A stretch of 64,000 bases of DNA, taken from G963665085 sp963665085 (GTDB lineage: Bacteria; Bacteroidota; Bacteroidia; Bacteroidales; JAAAOM01). This document shows, in pieces, positions 36,466-45,758 of the stretch (the stretch's first letter is position 1; every line of letters begins with the position of its first letter). Below the pieces are notes generated by a model that had not been told where the DNA came from, made no database searches, and saw only the letters and a program-made list of their open reading frames with translations. Both the position numbers and the translations under genes were made by a program. The stretch lies in the NCBI GenBank assembly GCA_963665085.2, contig CAXXXS010000002.1, positions 806,001 to 870,000 of the forward strand, read 5' to 3'.

Positions 36466-37162
36466 TTATTTTATAAAATTTACATCGTTAAAGATGAAGA
36501 ATATTACTTTCTTATTGTGTCTTATTTTTCAAACTTCGACAATATTCGTTTCGGCACAGCTTCCTCAAGCTTTTGAATTAAAGAATACTTCAAAAATCCG
36601 TGAAACCAGCTTGATTCAGAAATTTATTACTGCAGAAAAAATTATTTGGTTATCAGACTCATCAGGGAATAAGGTTGTAAATGCTGAAAATATTTTAAAA
36701 CAAAGCATTGGGCAAGCAGATCTTAACCAAGGAGAGTATCTGACCTTGATAAATGACAAAAATTCAAAATCAGGATTAATTCTAGACTTTGGATGTGAAA
36801 TTCAGGGAGGGATAGAAATAGTCACAACGATTAACAATCAAAATCCGGCCGGACATGTTCGGATTCGTTTCGGAGAATCAGTAAGTGAGGCCATGAGTGA
36901 TGTAGGGTCAGATGGGGCTACGAATGATCATGCTATGCGCGATTTCACTGTACAACTTCCATGGTTAGGTAGAATAGTTATTGGAGAAACCGGATTCCGG
37001 TTTGTACGAATTGATTTGGTCGATCCTAATACAAAAGTTGAAATCAAGGAAATTAGTGCTGCATTCAGGTATCGCGACATTCCTTATCTTGGATCTTTTA
37101 CGTGTAATGACGAGCAACTTAGTGAATGACCACCGTCAAAGACGGTGGCTTCAATTACAGCA

Positions 37163-37177
37163 CCCTCTAAAAGAGGG
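37163..37177 (-). terminator. Hairpin downstream of IS200 tnpA
   Basis: CCCTC-TAAAA-GAGGG just after the tnpA stop codon (6 bases away), inside the element. Confidence 0.5.
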
Positions 37178-37182
37178 ATAGG

Positions 37183-37605
37183 CTAACGTTCTCTGTTCTT
37201 TTTGTCTTCGTGCTGTTGATACTTTACATATTTGCGAATCATTTCTTCATCAAGACCAACTGTACAAATGAAGTATCCTCTTGACCAAAAATGATTTCCC
37301 CAATACGGCTTAGACTTCAAACTCGGATATGTCTTGAAAAGTCGTATGGCTGTTTTACCTTTTAAGATGCCCATGAAATCGGAAATGGATATTTTTGGCG
37401 GCACTGAACATAACATGTGCACATGATCTTTTTGCACACTCAGTTCATCAACTATGACCTCTTTCCATTGACAAATTGCGAGAATATCGTGTTCAAGCAA
37501 TGATTTGATCATACCTTCTAATACCTGAAAACGATACTTCGGCGTAAAAACAATATGGTATTCGCATTTGTAAAAAACATGTGTTAGTTTTCGAAATTTA
37601 CCCAT
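37183..37605 (-). CDS. tnpA: IS200/IS605 Y1 transposase TnpA
   Basis: 140-residue HUH-type single-strand transposase. Seen: KCEYHIVFTPKYRFQVL at the N-terminus, the HUH motif KDHVHML (His 61 and His 63), the HFWSRGYFICTVG strand and the catalytic tyrosine region RKYVKYQQ (probably Tyr 126). Length and motifs are complete, so the element should be active. It is transcribed against the host gene. Confidence 0.95.
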   Translation of the reverse strand: MGKFRKLTHVFYKCEYHIVFTPKYRFQVLEGMIKSLLEHDILAICQWKEVIVDELSVQKDHVHMLCSVPPKISISDFMGILKGKTAIRLFKTYPSLKSKPYWGNHFWSRGYFICTVGLDEEMIRKYVKYQQHEDKKNRER

Positions 37606-37781
37606 AATTTTACTTTTTTAAGTTTATATTATGGGCAAAGCTATATGGCTAAGCCTAACTTACATGACCACCGCCTAAGGCGGTGGTTTTTCAGATTTTA
37701 AATAAAATCTGGATGACCGGTGCTTATACTGTTCACTTAAACATGCAGGATTATTTGTGGGACGGAGTAAAACGCGACCGA

Positions 37782-38849
37782 CTAGTGTGAAGATTTGATA
37801 TTTGACGAACTATTTTTGTCTTTTCCGTCATAAGTCCATTCAAAAGGTTTAGCCCGTTCTTTATTGTATGTTTCTACATACTGTATTATTTGACTGGCCA
37901 ATTGCTCTTTGCTTTGCCAGACAGCTCCTTTAAGCACATCCTTGGATAATATATTGAACCAAATTTCAACTTGGTTCAACCAAGATGAATAGGTTGGGGT
38001 GAAATGTATCCTTATTCTGGGTTTGGAGTCTATCCATTCTTTCACCTCTTTATGTTTATGTACATTTAAGTTATCTGCAATAACATGTAGGTTTTTTTTA
38101 GGATACTTCCGGTAAATCTTCTTTAAAAACTTCAGGAAGTTTTGTGAATTGTTTTTATCTATTGTATTTGCAGTAATCTCACCATCATGAACAGAAAGTG
38201 CTGCTATTAAAGAAACTGTACCGTGTCTTTTATATGTGGCTGTCAATCGTTTTGGATTACCAGAACGTAAAGGTAGTTCCGGCTGAGAACGATCCAATGC
38301 CTGTATTTGTGTTTTTTCATCAACGGACAATACCAACGCATTTTCTGGTGGGTTCATATATAACCCCACAACATTGAGCATTTTTTCTTCGAATTCCGGG
38401 TCGGTACTTTTTCCGCACCAGTATTCGGTTTTATGCGGTTTTAAATCATGAGATTTCAATATATTCTGAACAGTACTTTGGCTCATTCCAAACTCTTTTG
38501 CTATCCGTCGTTGACCCCAATTGGAATATCCACCTTCAGGTTTAGAGCAAGCTTTTTGTATAACCCTGGCCTTGTCGGTTTCAGTATAAACGGGCTTCTT
38601 TCCCGGTCTGGGTGCATCCTTTAGGCCATCAAGACCTAATTCTAAATATCGTTTTTTCCACTTAGCAATAGCTTCACGCCCAACTTTTAATTCGGCCTTT
38701 ATCGAATCGTAACTATATTCTTTATGGAGCATGAGAATTATTTTGGAACGCACTACAGCCCTATGGTCTGCACTGTGAGCACGAGATGTTGTGACTAATG
38801 TTTTAAAGTCGTCTTCGTTAAGTTTTAACTTTTGTCCTGTTCTTGCCAT
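37782..38849 (-). CDS. IS630-family DDE transposase
   Basis: 355 residues: N-terminal helix-turn-helix region (SIKAELKVGREAIAKWKKRY, and a second one at GQRRIAKEFGMSQSTVQNIL), then the DDE domain with LSVDEKTQ (Asp 177), HVIADNLNVHKH (Asp 259) and SSWLNQVEIWF (Glu 295). All three catalytic residues are present and the frame is intact. The stop codon TAG uses the duplicated target site: the last bases of the gene overlap the left TA of the host, so the gene runs to the very tip of the element. Confidence 0.95.
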   Translation of the reverse strand: MARTGQKLKLNEDDFKTLVTTSRAHSADHRAVVRSKIILMLHKEYSYDSIKAELKVGREAIAKWKKRYLELGLDGLKDAPRPGKKPVYTETDKARVIQKACSKPEGGYSNWGQRRIAKEFGMSQSTVQNILKSHDLKPHKTEYWCGKSTDPEFEEKMLNVVGLYMNPPENALVLSVDEKTQIQALDRSQPELPLRSGNPKRLTATYKRHGTVSLIAALSVHDGEITANTIDKNNSQNFLKFLKKIYRKYPKKNLHVIADNLNVHKHKEVKEWIDSKPRIRIHFTPTYSSWLNQVEIWFNILSKDVLKGAVWQSKEQLASQIIQYVETYNKERAKPFEWTYDGKDKNSSSNIKSSH

Positions 38850-38893
38850 AAGACAAAAGTAATATTAATTCGGTTATTAAACAATCTTTACAC
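37785..38893 (-). mobile_element. IS630-family element, 1109 bp, TA duplication
   Basis: Flanked by a TA dinucleotide on each side (37783-37784 and 38894-38895), as IS630/mariner elements leave. Terminal inverted repeats: GTGTGAAGATTTGAT at the left and GTGTAAAGATTGTTT read inward from the right (12 of 15 match). It contains one transposase gene filling most of its length. It lies 90 bp from the IS200 element in the same host gene. Confidence 0.92.
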
Positions 38894-39948
38894 TAGTGTG
38901 GGTTGGCGATATGCACCCTGAAGTGATGACGATCAACTCTGTGTTTGGGAACAATGAAGTGGTTCAGAAGAGCCTTGATCTTGCCCGGGATTTAACCCCG
39001 TTGCCAAACTGGATGAACGGAATTAGTTCTTATTCTATGTGGTGGCTGTTAATTCAGCGCGATTGGTATTATTACCAGGGAAATCTGGATTATTTAAAAC
39101 AGCAAAAAGAATACATGGTAAAATTATTACATCTTCTTTCCTCAAAAATAGACGACAACGGCAAAGAAATTCTGGATGGAAATCGTTTTCTGGACTGGCC
39201 TTCAAGTGAAAATCCGGATGCTGTTCATGCTGGCTTACAATCCCTGATGATAATGACTTTTAATGCAGGAGCTGATTTATGCACAATCCTGGGTGATAAG
39301 GAAACTGCTAAACTTTGTAAAACATCTGTTGAGAAACTAAAAAAACATATTCCTGAAATGGCTGACTCGAAACAGGCTGCTGCATTACTTGCCATGTCTG
39401 GATTAGTAATTCCGAAACAGACAAACGATGAGTTTCTTTCGAAAGATGGAGTACATAAAATGTCTACTTTCTATGGTTATTATATGCTTATTGCGCGAGC
39501 TATGGCAGATGATTATCAAGGGGCTCTTGAGAATATTCGAGATTATTGGGGGGCCATGCTTGATTTGGGAGCCACAACTTTCTGGGAAGATTTTGATATC
39601 AGTTGGACAAAAAATGCAGCCCGAATTGATGAAATTGTACCAGAAGGGAAAGTTGACATTCACAAAACCTATGGTGGGTATTGCTATGAGCAGTTCCGTC
39701 ACAGCTTCTGCCATGGCTGGGCTTCGGGACCAACAAGTTGGTTAACTCAATATGTTTTAGGAATAAATGTTCTTGAACCTGGATGTAAAACAATTAAAAT
39801 TGAACCTCATCTTGGTGATTTAGAATGGGTGAAAGGCACCTTCCCTACTCCTATGGGTATACTTGAAGTAGAACACAAGAAAATTGGAGATAATAAAATT
39901 AAAACAAATTATAAAGCTCCTACAGGAGTTAAAATAATAATACAATAG

Positions 39949-40247
39949 TTAGATACGCTTAAATCTTCTTTCGAATTATATATATATATCATTTACATAT
40001 ACTGAATTTATTTTTGCTTTTTATTTTTTAACCAAAGACTATTAATCCAATTTAACCCTGACAGCAAGAATATTTATATTTTTCAATTAGCACATTCATT
40101 TTATTGCTTACACTGTATAAGCTTTCTATACAGTTTTGATTAATTTCCTTCTCAAATTAATTTACTGTTCTTGCATTTGAATATATGTTTTTTTACTAGG
40201 TTTGCACTGTACTATTTAAAAAACTATTCTAAATTAATGTCTGTTGT
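39949..40247. other. Junction between PUL 1 and PUL 2
   Basis: About 300 AT-rich bases with an alternating TA run at 39978-39990 and the PUL 2 promoter at 40176-40204. No terminator-grade hairpin was noticed after the GH78-like gene. Confidence 0.5.
40176..40204 (+). promoter_or_regulatory. Promoter of the PUL 2 sigma factor gene
   Basis: TTTG, a 17-nt spacer and TAGGTTTG(C), with the -7 box 43 bases before the ATG. The -7 box is perfect; the spacer is slightly short. Confidence 0.55.
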
Positions 40248-40838
40248 ATGGTCTCTGAAAGGTTGTTGAAAGATCTTAAAAAGGGGAACGAGGAAGCTTT
40301 TACAACAATCTTCAACAATTATTTCCCCCGACTTTGTCAGTTTGCTGTTACATACGTTGTCGACGAGGCGACCGCAAAAAATATTGTTCAAGACGTATTT
40401 ATTAAAATGTGGGAAGCTAGAGAATCCATTCGCGAGAATAACTCAATTATGGCTTATTTGCTCACCATAACTAAAAACAGCTGTCTGGATTATCTCAGGC
40501 ATAAACAGGTAGAGTTAAAGCATCAAAAAGAAGTAACTGGGGAAATGAATGAATTAAACCTGAATTATTATGCATTAAAGCGACTTGAAATAGATTTACT
40601 AGACTATGATGAAATCAAAGAAATAATAGAACAAACATTAAAAACCCTCCCTCCCCGTTGCCAGGAAGTATTTAGATTAAGTAGGTTCGATGATCTTTCC
40701 AATGCAGAAATAGCAGAAAAGTTAGATATTGGGGTTAAAGCTGTTGAAGCAAACATTACCAGGGCACTAAAAATTTTTCGTAAAGAATTAAAAGATTATA
40801 TCGCAATTCTACTCCTTCTAAATATCCCTTTCAACTAA
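40248..40838 (+). CDS. ECF RNA polymerase sigma factor (PUL 2)
   Basis: 196 residues. Region 2: NNYFPRLCQFAVTYV, AKNIVQDVFIKMWEARE (about residues 22-55). Region 4: LPPRCQEVFRLSRFDDLSNAEIAEKLDIGVKAVEANITRAL (about 133-175). It is the same ECF subgroup as the PUL 1 sigma factor but clearly diverged in region 4, so separate promoter sets are likely. Unlike PUL 1, its fecR lies 355 bases downstream, with an inverted repeat between them. Confidence 0.93.
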   Translation: MVSERLLKDLKKGNEEAFTTIFNNYFPRLCQFAVTYVVDEATAKNIVQDVFIKMWEARESIRENNSIMAYLLTITKNSCLDYLRHKQVELKHQKEVTGEMNELNLNYYALKRLEIDLLDYDEIKEIIEQTLKTLPPRCQEVFRLSRFDDLSNAEIAEKLDIGVKAVEANITRALKIFRKELKDYIAILLLLNIPFN

Positions 40839-41193
40839 CTCAAATTAACGCATATCTTCTATTACAACATAAAAAAAACAAAACATCACAGAGTTCTTTT
40901 CATATTACGGGTTATAGGTGTAACTAATTTATTAACCCGTAACTTATAACGAATACAACCATTATTATTTTTTACAAATCCTTATTTTTTTATTTAATTG
41001 CTGTATTTAATAAAGTAAGATTAAATAAAAAATTCTAGATTATTTATTTTTTTCAATAATGAGTAAGACTATGAATTATCAGGTTATCAACAACCTGAGA
41101 TAAAATAAACCAACACGAATAAAAAAAATAATTTTTAATATATAGGGGTAAGACAAATTTTATCGTATACAATAAAGAATCTGAAAAATAGAA
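40839..41193. other. Long sigma-fecR gap with a 10-bp inverted repeat
   Basis: No gene seen. TTACGGGTTA (40905-40914) and TAACCCGTAA (40933-40942) are perfect inverted arms around an 18-nt loop. They could form an RNA hairpin in the sigma-fecR transcript or be an operator. The same gap in PUL 1 is 55 bases and lacks it. Confidence 0.5.
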
Positions 41194-42186
41194 ATGAAAG
41201 AAGAAGATATAATTAGACTGGTTACCGGGCAAATAGACACGAAAGAGAAAGAGAAATTTTTGGAACAGGTTTCAGGTTCTCCAGAAACAAAAGAAGAATA
41301 CTACAAAATTAAAAATCTTTGGGCTTTAACGTTGCAAGCGGAGAGTAAAAGGAAAGCAAATATTTCAGATCTACAGAAATTTAAAAAAACAATCCAGAGA
41401 AAGAAACTCATCTCATTTAGAAAGAAAACATTTCCAATTTTAAAATATGCAGCTGTTTTTTTATTAACACTGATTGCCGGAAAGTTTATTTTCAAAGAGA
41501 ATGAAGTAGCAAAAACAGAAGATATTTTAGAATTTAATGAAATAAGTGTGCCTCCTGGTCAAATGGCAGAGGTAACATTATCTGATGGGACTAATATTTT
41601 TATTAATTCTTGTTCGTCCCTTAAATATCCTGCTAGGTTTAAATCGGATGAACGTAAGGTATATCTATCTGGTGAGGCTTTTTTCTCTGTCACCAAAAAT
41701 TCAACCCCATTTATTGTAGAAACCAACAGTCAAAAAAATATTAAAGTATTGGGGACTAAATTTAATCTTATGGCTTATCCCAATGATATCCTTTATCAGG
41801 CTACCCTTATTGAAGGTAAGATAGCAATAGTTGATTCCGAGGACAACGAATTAAGCCAATTATCTCCAGGCGAACAATATTCTTATGATATGGTGAGAAA
41901 TAAATATACAGTGAAAACTGTAAACACGAATCTTTATGATTCTTGGAAAAATGGCATATATACGTTTGATCATGAAACATTAGAAGATTTATCTAGCAGA
42001 CTGGAAAGGATATTTAACTTAAAGATTAATATTAACAACAACACTATCCGGAACTATAAATTTACCGGAACTATTTCGCGCAATGTGCCTTTTGAACAAA
42101 TATTAAAGATAATCCAGATTTCAGCACCTATAAAATATAAATTTAAAGAAACAAATGGAGCCATCGAAGAAGTAACACTTTACTAA
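41194..42186 (+). CDS. FecR-family anti-sigma factor (PUL 2)
   Basis: 330 residues. Cytoplasmic N-terminal domain (EDIIRLVTGQIDTKEKEKFLEQV), membrane span (ILKYAAVFLLTLIAGKFIF, about 86-104), periplasmic FecR domain (EVTLSDGTNIFINSCSSLKYP, RKVYLSGEAFFSVTKN, IKVLGTKFNLMAYP) and a C-terminal domain (EDLSSRLERIFNLKI, YKFTGTISRNVPFEQILKII). Same architecture as the PUL 1 FecR. It pairs with the sigma gene upstream and the STN-SusC downstream and should hold the sigma factor until substrate is sensed. Confidence 0.94.
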   Translation: MKEEDIIRLVTGQIDTKEKEKFLEQVSGSPETKEEYYKIKNLWALTLQAESKRKANISDLQKFKKTIQRKKLISFRKKTFPILKYAAVFLLTLIAGKFIFKENEVAKTEDILEFNEISVPPGQMAEVTLSDGTNIFINSCSSLKYPARFKSDERKVYLSGEAFFSVTKNSTPFIVETNSQKNIKVLGTKFNLMAYPNDILYQATLIEGKIAIVDSEDNELSQLSPGEQYSYDMVRNKYTVKTVNTNLYDSWKNGIYTFDHETLEDLSSRLERIFNLKININNNTIRNYKFTGTISRNVPFEQILKIIQISAPIKYKFKETNGAIEEVTLY

Positions 42187-42201
42187 ATAATTTAACAACA
42201 G

Positions 42202-42233
42202 AAAGGAGGAGATCAATGAGAACTACTAACTAA
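42202..42233 (+). promoter_or_regulatory. Shine-Dalgarno plus 5-codon mini-ORF in the PUL 2 leader
   Basis: AAAGGAGG (42202-42209), then ATG AGA ACT ACT AAC TAA at 42216-42233 with a 6-nt gap. The order GAAAGGAGGA, AATGAG, CTAACTAA matches the PUL 1 leader closely. Confidence 0.5.
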
Positions 42234-42242
42234 TAAAAATCT

Positions 42243-42342
42243 TAAAAAAAAAGGCAACAAAAGTTGCGGTTTTGTTGCCTTATATAACAGTTTAAATTTA
42301 ACACCTGGGAGAAAAAATCCTTCTCAGGTAATTGTCAAACTT
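42243..42342 (-). ncRNA. Candidate cis-antisense sRNA of susC (PUL 2), DonS-like
   Basis: A perfect 12-bp stem AAGGCAACAAAA/TTTTGTTGCCTT (42251-42281) is followed on the minus strand by nine T, a textbook terminator for antisense RNA; its plus-strand side lacks a T run. On the minus strand TAAATTTG (42349-42356), exact TAnnTTTG, overlaps the susC start codon, with a TTTG 16 bases farther up (short spacing). The predicted RNA of about 100 nt is complementary to the susC leader and holds a second stem (ACCT-GAGAA type). Layout equals that in PUL 1. Not tested experimentally; inference. Confidence 0.55.
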
Positions 42343-42355
42343 CAACTACAAATTT

Positions 42356-45300
42356 ATGAAAAAAAAACATTGCAAATTCCAGCTATTAAATTGGAGACTG
42401 GGAAAAAAACTAATTATTATGAAATTAATTTTAATACTCACTATTGTCATGGGAATACAGATACAAGCCTCTGTATATTCCCAAACAACTTTGTTAAGCC
42501 TGAAAGTCAAAGAAACTTCAATAAGGAAAGTATTAACAGAACTGGAAGAATCCAGTAAATTTAAATTCTTCTATAACGAAGATTTCATCAATGTTGATAT
42601 GCCGGTAAGCATTAAAGTATCGGACAATAGGGTAGATGAAATCTTGGACAAAATACTTACAGAAACCGATATCGATTACAAGGTACTCGATAACAATATG
42701 ATTGTCCTGACAAAGAAACAGGCTACTCAAGACATTATCATAAAAGGAGAAGTAACTGACTCTAATGGAAGTCCACTACCTGGTGTTAACGTTCTGGAAA
42801 AAGGAACAACAAACGGGACTGTAACAGATCTTAACGGACAATATTCTATTTCACTTAGTTCTTCCGAAGCAACACTTAATTTTTCTTTTGTTGGCTTTTT
42901 ATCAGAAGAAGTTGAGGTTAGTGGCAAAACAACCATCGATATCGTATTAGTTGAAGATATCGTATCGCTTGACGAGGTTGTTGTTGTTGGTTATGGTACT
43001 ATGCGAAAGCGCGATGTAACCGGATCTATTTCACAGGCCAAAGGAGAAGAATTAGTAAAGGGTCAAAATTTTAGTGCATTGGACAATTTAAGAGGCAAAG
43101 TTTCAGGTGTAAACATCTTTTCCAATTCATCTCAGCCTGGCGCATATCAAAGCCGTGTTGTTATCAGGGGATTATCCACCATCAATTCATCATCAGATCC
43201 ATTGTATGTAGTTGATGGCGTTGTTATGGAAAATTTCGGATTGATGAACCCGAATGACATTGAAAGAATAGAAGTATTAAAAGATGCTTCTGCCGCTGCA
43301 ATCTATGGGGCCCGTGGAGCTAACGGAGTTATTATGGTAACTACAAAACGCGGAAAAACAGATGGTATAGGTGCAAGAGTAAGTTACCAGGCGTCTACCA
43401 GTTTAAGCAATGTAGCCCGTTATATGGATGTTTTAAACGCTCAGGAATGGACCGATGCTTTTATGCAGGGCCTTGCCAACGAAAACGAATATATGGGATA
43501 TAACTGGTCGCTTGATCGCACAGATTGGTTTACTGACAGAAATTATTTCGACGCAGAAGGAAATCCACTTTACGATACCGATTGGCAGAAAGAAGCAACA
43601 AGAACAGCTATCTCACACAATCATCAATTGAGTGTGCAGCAAGCTGGTAAAAACTCTTCTACTGGTGCTTTCTTAAATTATACAGATCAACAAGGAGTTG
43701 TAAACAACACATACAGTAAACGTTTGAACGCAAAACTCTCTTTTGATGCAGATCCTAAAAAATGGATATCTACTGCTGTTAATTTAATGGTAAACCATTC
43801 ATGGGGTCGCTACACCCCTGAAACTGGTGGTGGACAGGAAGCTCGTCGTACAATGATTGAAATGTTACCATGGTTACCAGTAAGGGATGCTGATGGAAAT
43901 TATACAACATCTTCATCATCATCTATGTCAGACACTTTTGGTTTTGAAGGAATGTCCAACCCGGTAATGATCCTGGATCTACAAAAACGTATGAAATACA
44001 ATACTCAAATTTTTGGAAATGCTGCTTTAACCTTTCATTTAATGGATGGACTTGACTTAAAAACCCAGTTCGGATTAGATAATCATAGTAAAACATACAG
44101 AGGCTATTCTTCCATTTCTTTGAATAACATTTCAATGCCTAATGGATGGGCTAATATTGAACATGTAAATACACTTTATTGGCAAGAAGAAACTTATCTG
44201 ACTTACCAAAAAGAAATTGGACTACATCGAATGAATGCTATGGCTGGTCTTTCTTGGCAAGAAAGAACATACAACTACGATGAATCTTATACAGAAGGAT
44301 TTAGTGACGATTTCTTCGAATGGAATAATATGGGAGCAGGTACGAATCCTGACTCACCTTCATCGGATTACAGTCGGTGGGCTATGAATTCCTATTTCTT
44401 ACGTTTTGCCTACAACTATAACGATAAATATTCCTTAACAATGACTGGTCGATATGATGGTTCATCAAAGTTTGGGGAAAACAACAAATATGCATTCTTC
44501 CCTTCTGCTGGTATTGCTTGGAACATATCTCAGGAAGATTTCCTAAAAAACAACAACATAATTTACATGTTAAAACTTCATTCCAGCTATGGACTAACTG
44601 GTAACTCAGAAATTGATCCTTATCAATCATTGGCTTCAGTTAGTTCTGGAACACTGCTTTTAAATGGTTCCAGAGAGTCTTATTCATACATTAGTTCAAT
44701 TGCAAACACAGAATTGAAATGGGAAGAAACAGCTCAATTTGATTTTGGATTTGATTTAGGTTTATTTGAGAATAAAATAAACTTAGATGTTGCTTATTAC
44801 CTCAAGAAAACAAACAATTTGTTACTTGAAACACCACTGCCTACTTCTTCTGGTTATGAGTCTATCTACAAAAACATTGGTTCTGTTCAAAACCAAGGGC
44901 TCGACATGATGGTTAATGCAACTCCTGTTCGCTCAAACGATTTTTCATGGAGTGTTAATTTGAACCTGAACTATAACAAAAACGAAATTCTTCATTTGGG
45001 AGAAAACGATGAGGATATTGAGTTGAACAGTTGGGTTGGTGGTTCAGAAAGTATCTTACGCGTAGGAGAAAACTTGAGTAGTTTCTACGGATACAAAAGA
45101 TTAGGCGTTTATACCATAGAAGATTATGAAGCAGGCGAATGCGAAAGAAGCGACATAGGCCGTGCAAAACGTACTACTGAAAAAGAAATTATTGGTAAAG
45201 GAATGCCAGATTGGACAGGTAGTTTCATTAATACTTTTACCTACAAAAATTTCGATCTTACAGCAGATTTACAATTTGTCTTAGGTGTTGAAACCATGCA

Positions 45301-45733
45301 ACAATTTTACCATTCTACTTACGATCGTTTCGGAATTACAAACGGCTTAAGTAATATTTTATATGATGCTTACGATGGTACCAATCCGAATACAATGCAA
45401 CAGGCTGTCTATTTATGCAACTCAGGCCACGCTGGTCAAAACACTACTGTTGACTCAGGCTGGATTGCTGACGGTTCTTATCTAAGGGCAAACCTAATTC
45501 AGTTAGGCTATAATTTCACAAGTCAACAATGCCAGTCTCTTGGTATTTCTTCTCTTCGTTTATACACCAGTGTAAACAATGCATTCTTAATCTGTTCAAA
45601 AGATTTCAACGGATATGATCCAGAATCTACGTCACAGGGAGACGGCTCCGATAGTAAATTTGGACAGAATATGACATTCTTCTCTTATCCAAGAGCAAGA
45701 ACATGGACATTGGGATTAAACCTTACATTTTAA
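42356..45733 (+). CDS. SusC-family TonB-dependent outer-membrane transporter with STN domain (PUL 2)
   Basis: 1125 residues from the ATG at 42356 (an upstream TTG would overlap the leader). Signal peptide (LILILTIVMGIQIQASVYS), STN domain (LTELEESSKFKFFYNEDFINVDMPVSIKV, about 50-120), regulatory beta domain (IIIKGEVTDSNGSPLPGVNVLEKGTTNGTVTDL), the signature SLDEVVVVGYGTMRKRDVTG, plug (LYVVDGVVMENFGLMNPNDIERIEVLKDASAAAIYGARGANGVIMVTTK) and barrel ending TLGLNLTF. It imports oligosaccharides with the next gene's product and should signal through FecR. Confidence 0.96.
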   Translation: MKKKHCKFQLLNWRLGKKLIIMKLILILTIVMGIQIQASVYSQTTLLSLKVKETSIRKVLTELEESSKFKFFYNEDFINVDMPVSIKVSDNRVDEILDKILTETDIDYKVLDNNMIVLTKKQATQDIIIKGEVTDSNGSPLPGVNVLEKGTTNGTVTDLNGQYSISLSSSEATLNFSFVGFLSEEVEVSGKTTIDIVLVEDIVSLDEVVVVGYGTMRKRDVTGSISQAKGEELVKGQNFSALDNLRGKVSGVNIFSNSSQPGAYQSRVVIRGLSTINSSSDPLYVVDGVVMENFGLMNPNDIERIEVLKDASAAAIYGARGANGVIMVTTKRGKTDGIGARVSYQASTSLSNVARYMDVLNAQEWTDAFMQGLANENEYMGYNWSLDRTDWFTDRNYFDAEGNPLYDTDWQKEATRTAISHNHQLSVQQAGKNSSTGAFLNYTDQQGVVNNTYSKRLNAKLSFDADPKKWISTAVNLMVNHSWGRYTPETGGGQEARRTMIEMLPWLPVRDADGNYTTSSSSSMSDTFGFEGMSNPVMILDLQKRMKYNTQIFGNAALTFHLMDGLDLKTQFGLDNHSKTYRGYSSISLNNISMPNGWANIEHVNTLYWQEETYLTYQKEIGLHRMNAMAGLSWQERTYNYDESYTEGFSDDFFEWNNMGAGTNPDSPSSDYSRWAMNSYFLRFAYNYNDKYSLTMTGRYDGSSKFGENNKYAFFPSAGIAWNISQEDFLKNNNIIYMLKLHSSYGLTGNSEIDPYQSLASVSSGTLLLNGSRESYSYISSIANTELKWEETAQFDFGFDLGLFENKINLDVAYYLKKTNNLLLETPLPTSSGYESIYKNIGSVQNQGLDMMVNATPVRSNDFSWSVNLNLNYNKNEILHLGENDEDIELNSWVGGSESILRVGENLSSFYGYKRLGVYTIEDYEAGECERSDIGRAKRTTEKEIIGKGMPDWTGSFINTFTYKNFDLTADLQFVLGVETMQQFYHSTYDRFGITNGLSNILYDAYDGTNPNTMQQAVYLCNSGHAGQNTTVDSGWIADGSYLRANLIQLGYNFTSQQCQSLGISSLRLYTSVNNAFLICSKDFNGYDPESTSQGDGSDSKFGQNMTFFSYPRARTWTLGLNLTF

Positions 45734-45758
45734 TTAACACTTAAATACGAAAAATACA

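Larger units (their letters stand above)
37127..37694 (-). mobile_element. IS200/IS605-family element (tnpA only), 568 bp
   Basis: Bounds follow from the restored host frame (AGTGAA / ATTTTAAAT). The element carries one Y1 transposase gene and a hairpin near each end: CCACCGTC-AAA-GACGGTGG (37130-37148) and CCACCGCC-TAA-GGCGGTGG (37668-37686). The two hairpins sit in direct repeat of TGACCACCG. There is no inverted terminal repeat or target duplication, as known for IS200/IS605. On the transposase strand the host base run before the left end is AAAAT, a likely target tetranucleotide. Confidence 0.9.
36494..39948 (+). pseudogene. GH78-like gene interrupted by two insertion sequences
   Basis: Three host pieces remain: 36494-37126, 37695-37784 and 38896-39948. 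Joined, they give 633+90+1053 bases, one frame of 591 codons plus stop with no other damage. The junctions read NDEQLSE/ILNKIW and the classic GH78 motif WDGVKRDRL/VWVGDMHPE. The N-terminal piece has a signal peptide and a rhamnosidase-type sandwich (LILDFGCEIQGGIEI, HVRIRFGESVSEAM); the long piece is the (alpha/alpha)6 barrel and C-terminal sandwich (WASGPTSWLTQYVLGINVLEPGCKTIKIEPHLGDLEW). Translation now stops at a TGA supplied by the first element. Both hits look recent. Confidence 0.92.

Noticed and set aside
37127..38893. A single composite transposon carrying both transposases
   Set aside because: The 90 bases between the elements are host GH78 coding sequence in frame, and each element has its own ends.
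39978..39990. TA-dinucleotide run as an IS target or origin
   Set aside because: Only about 13 bases and no associated structure.
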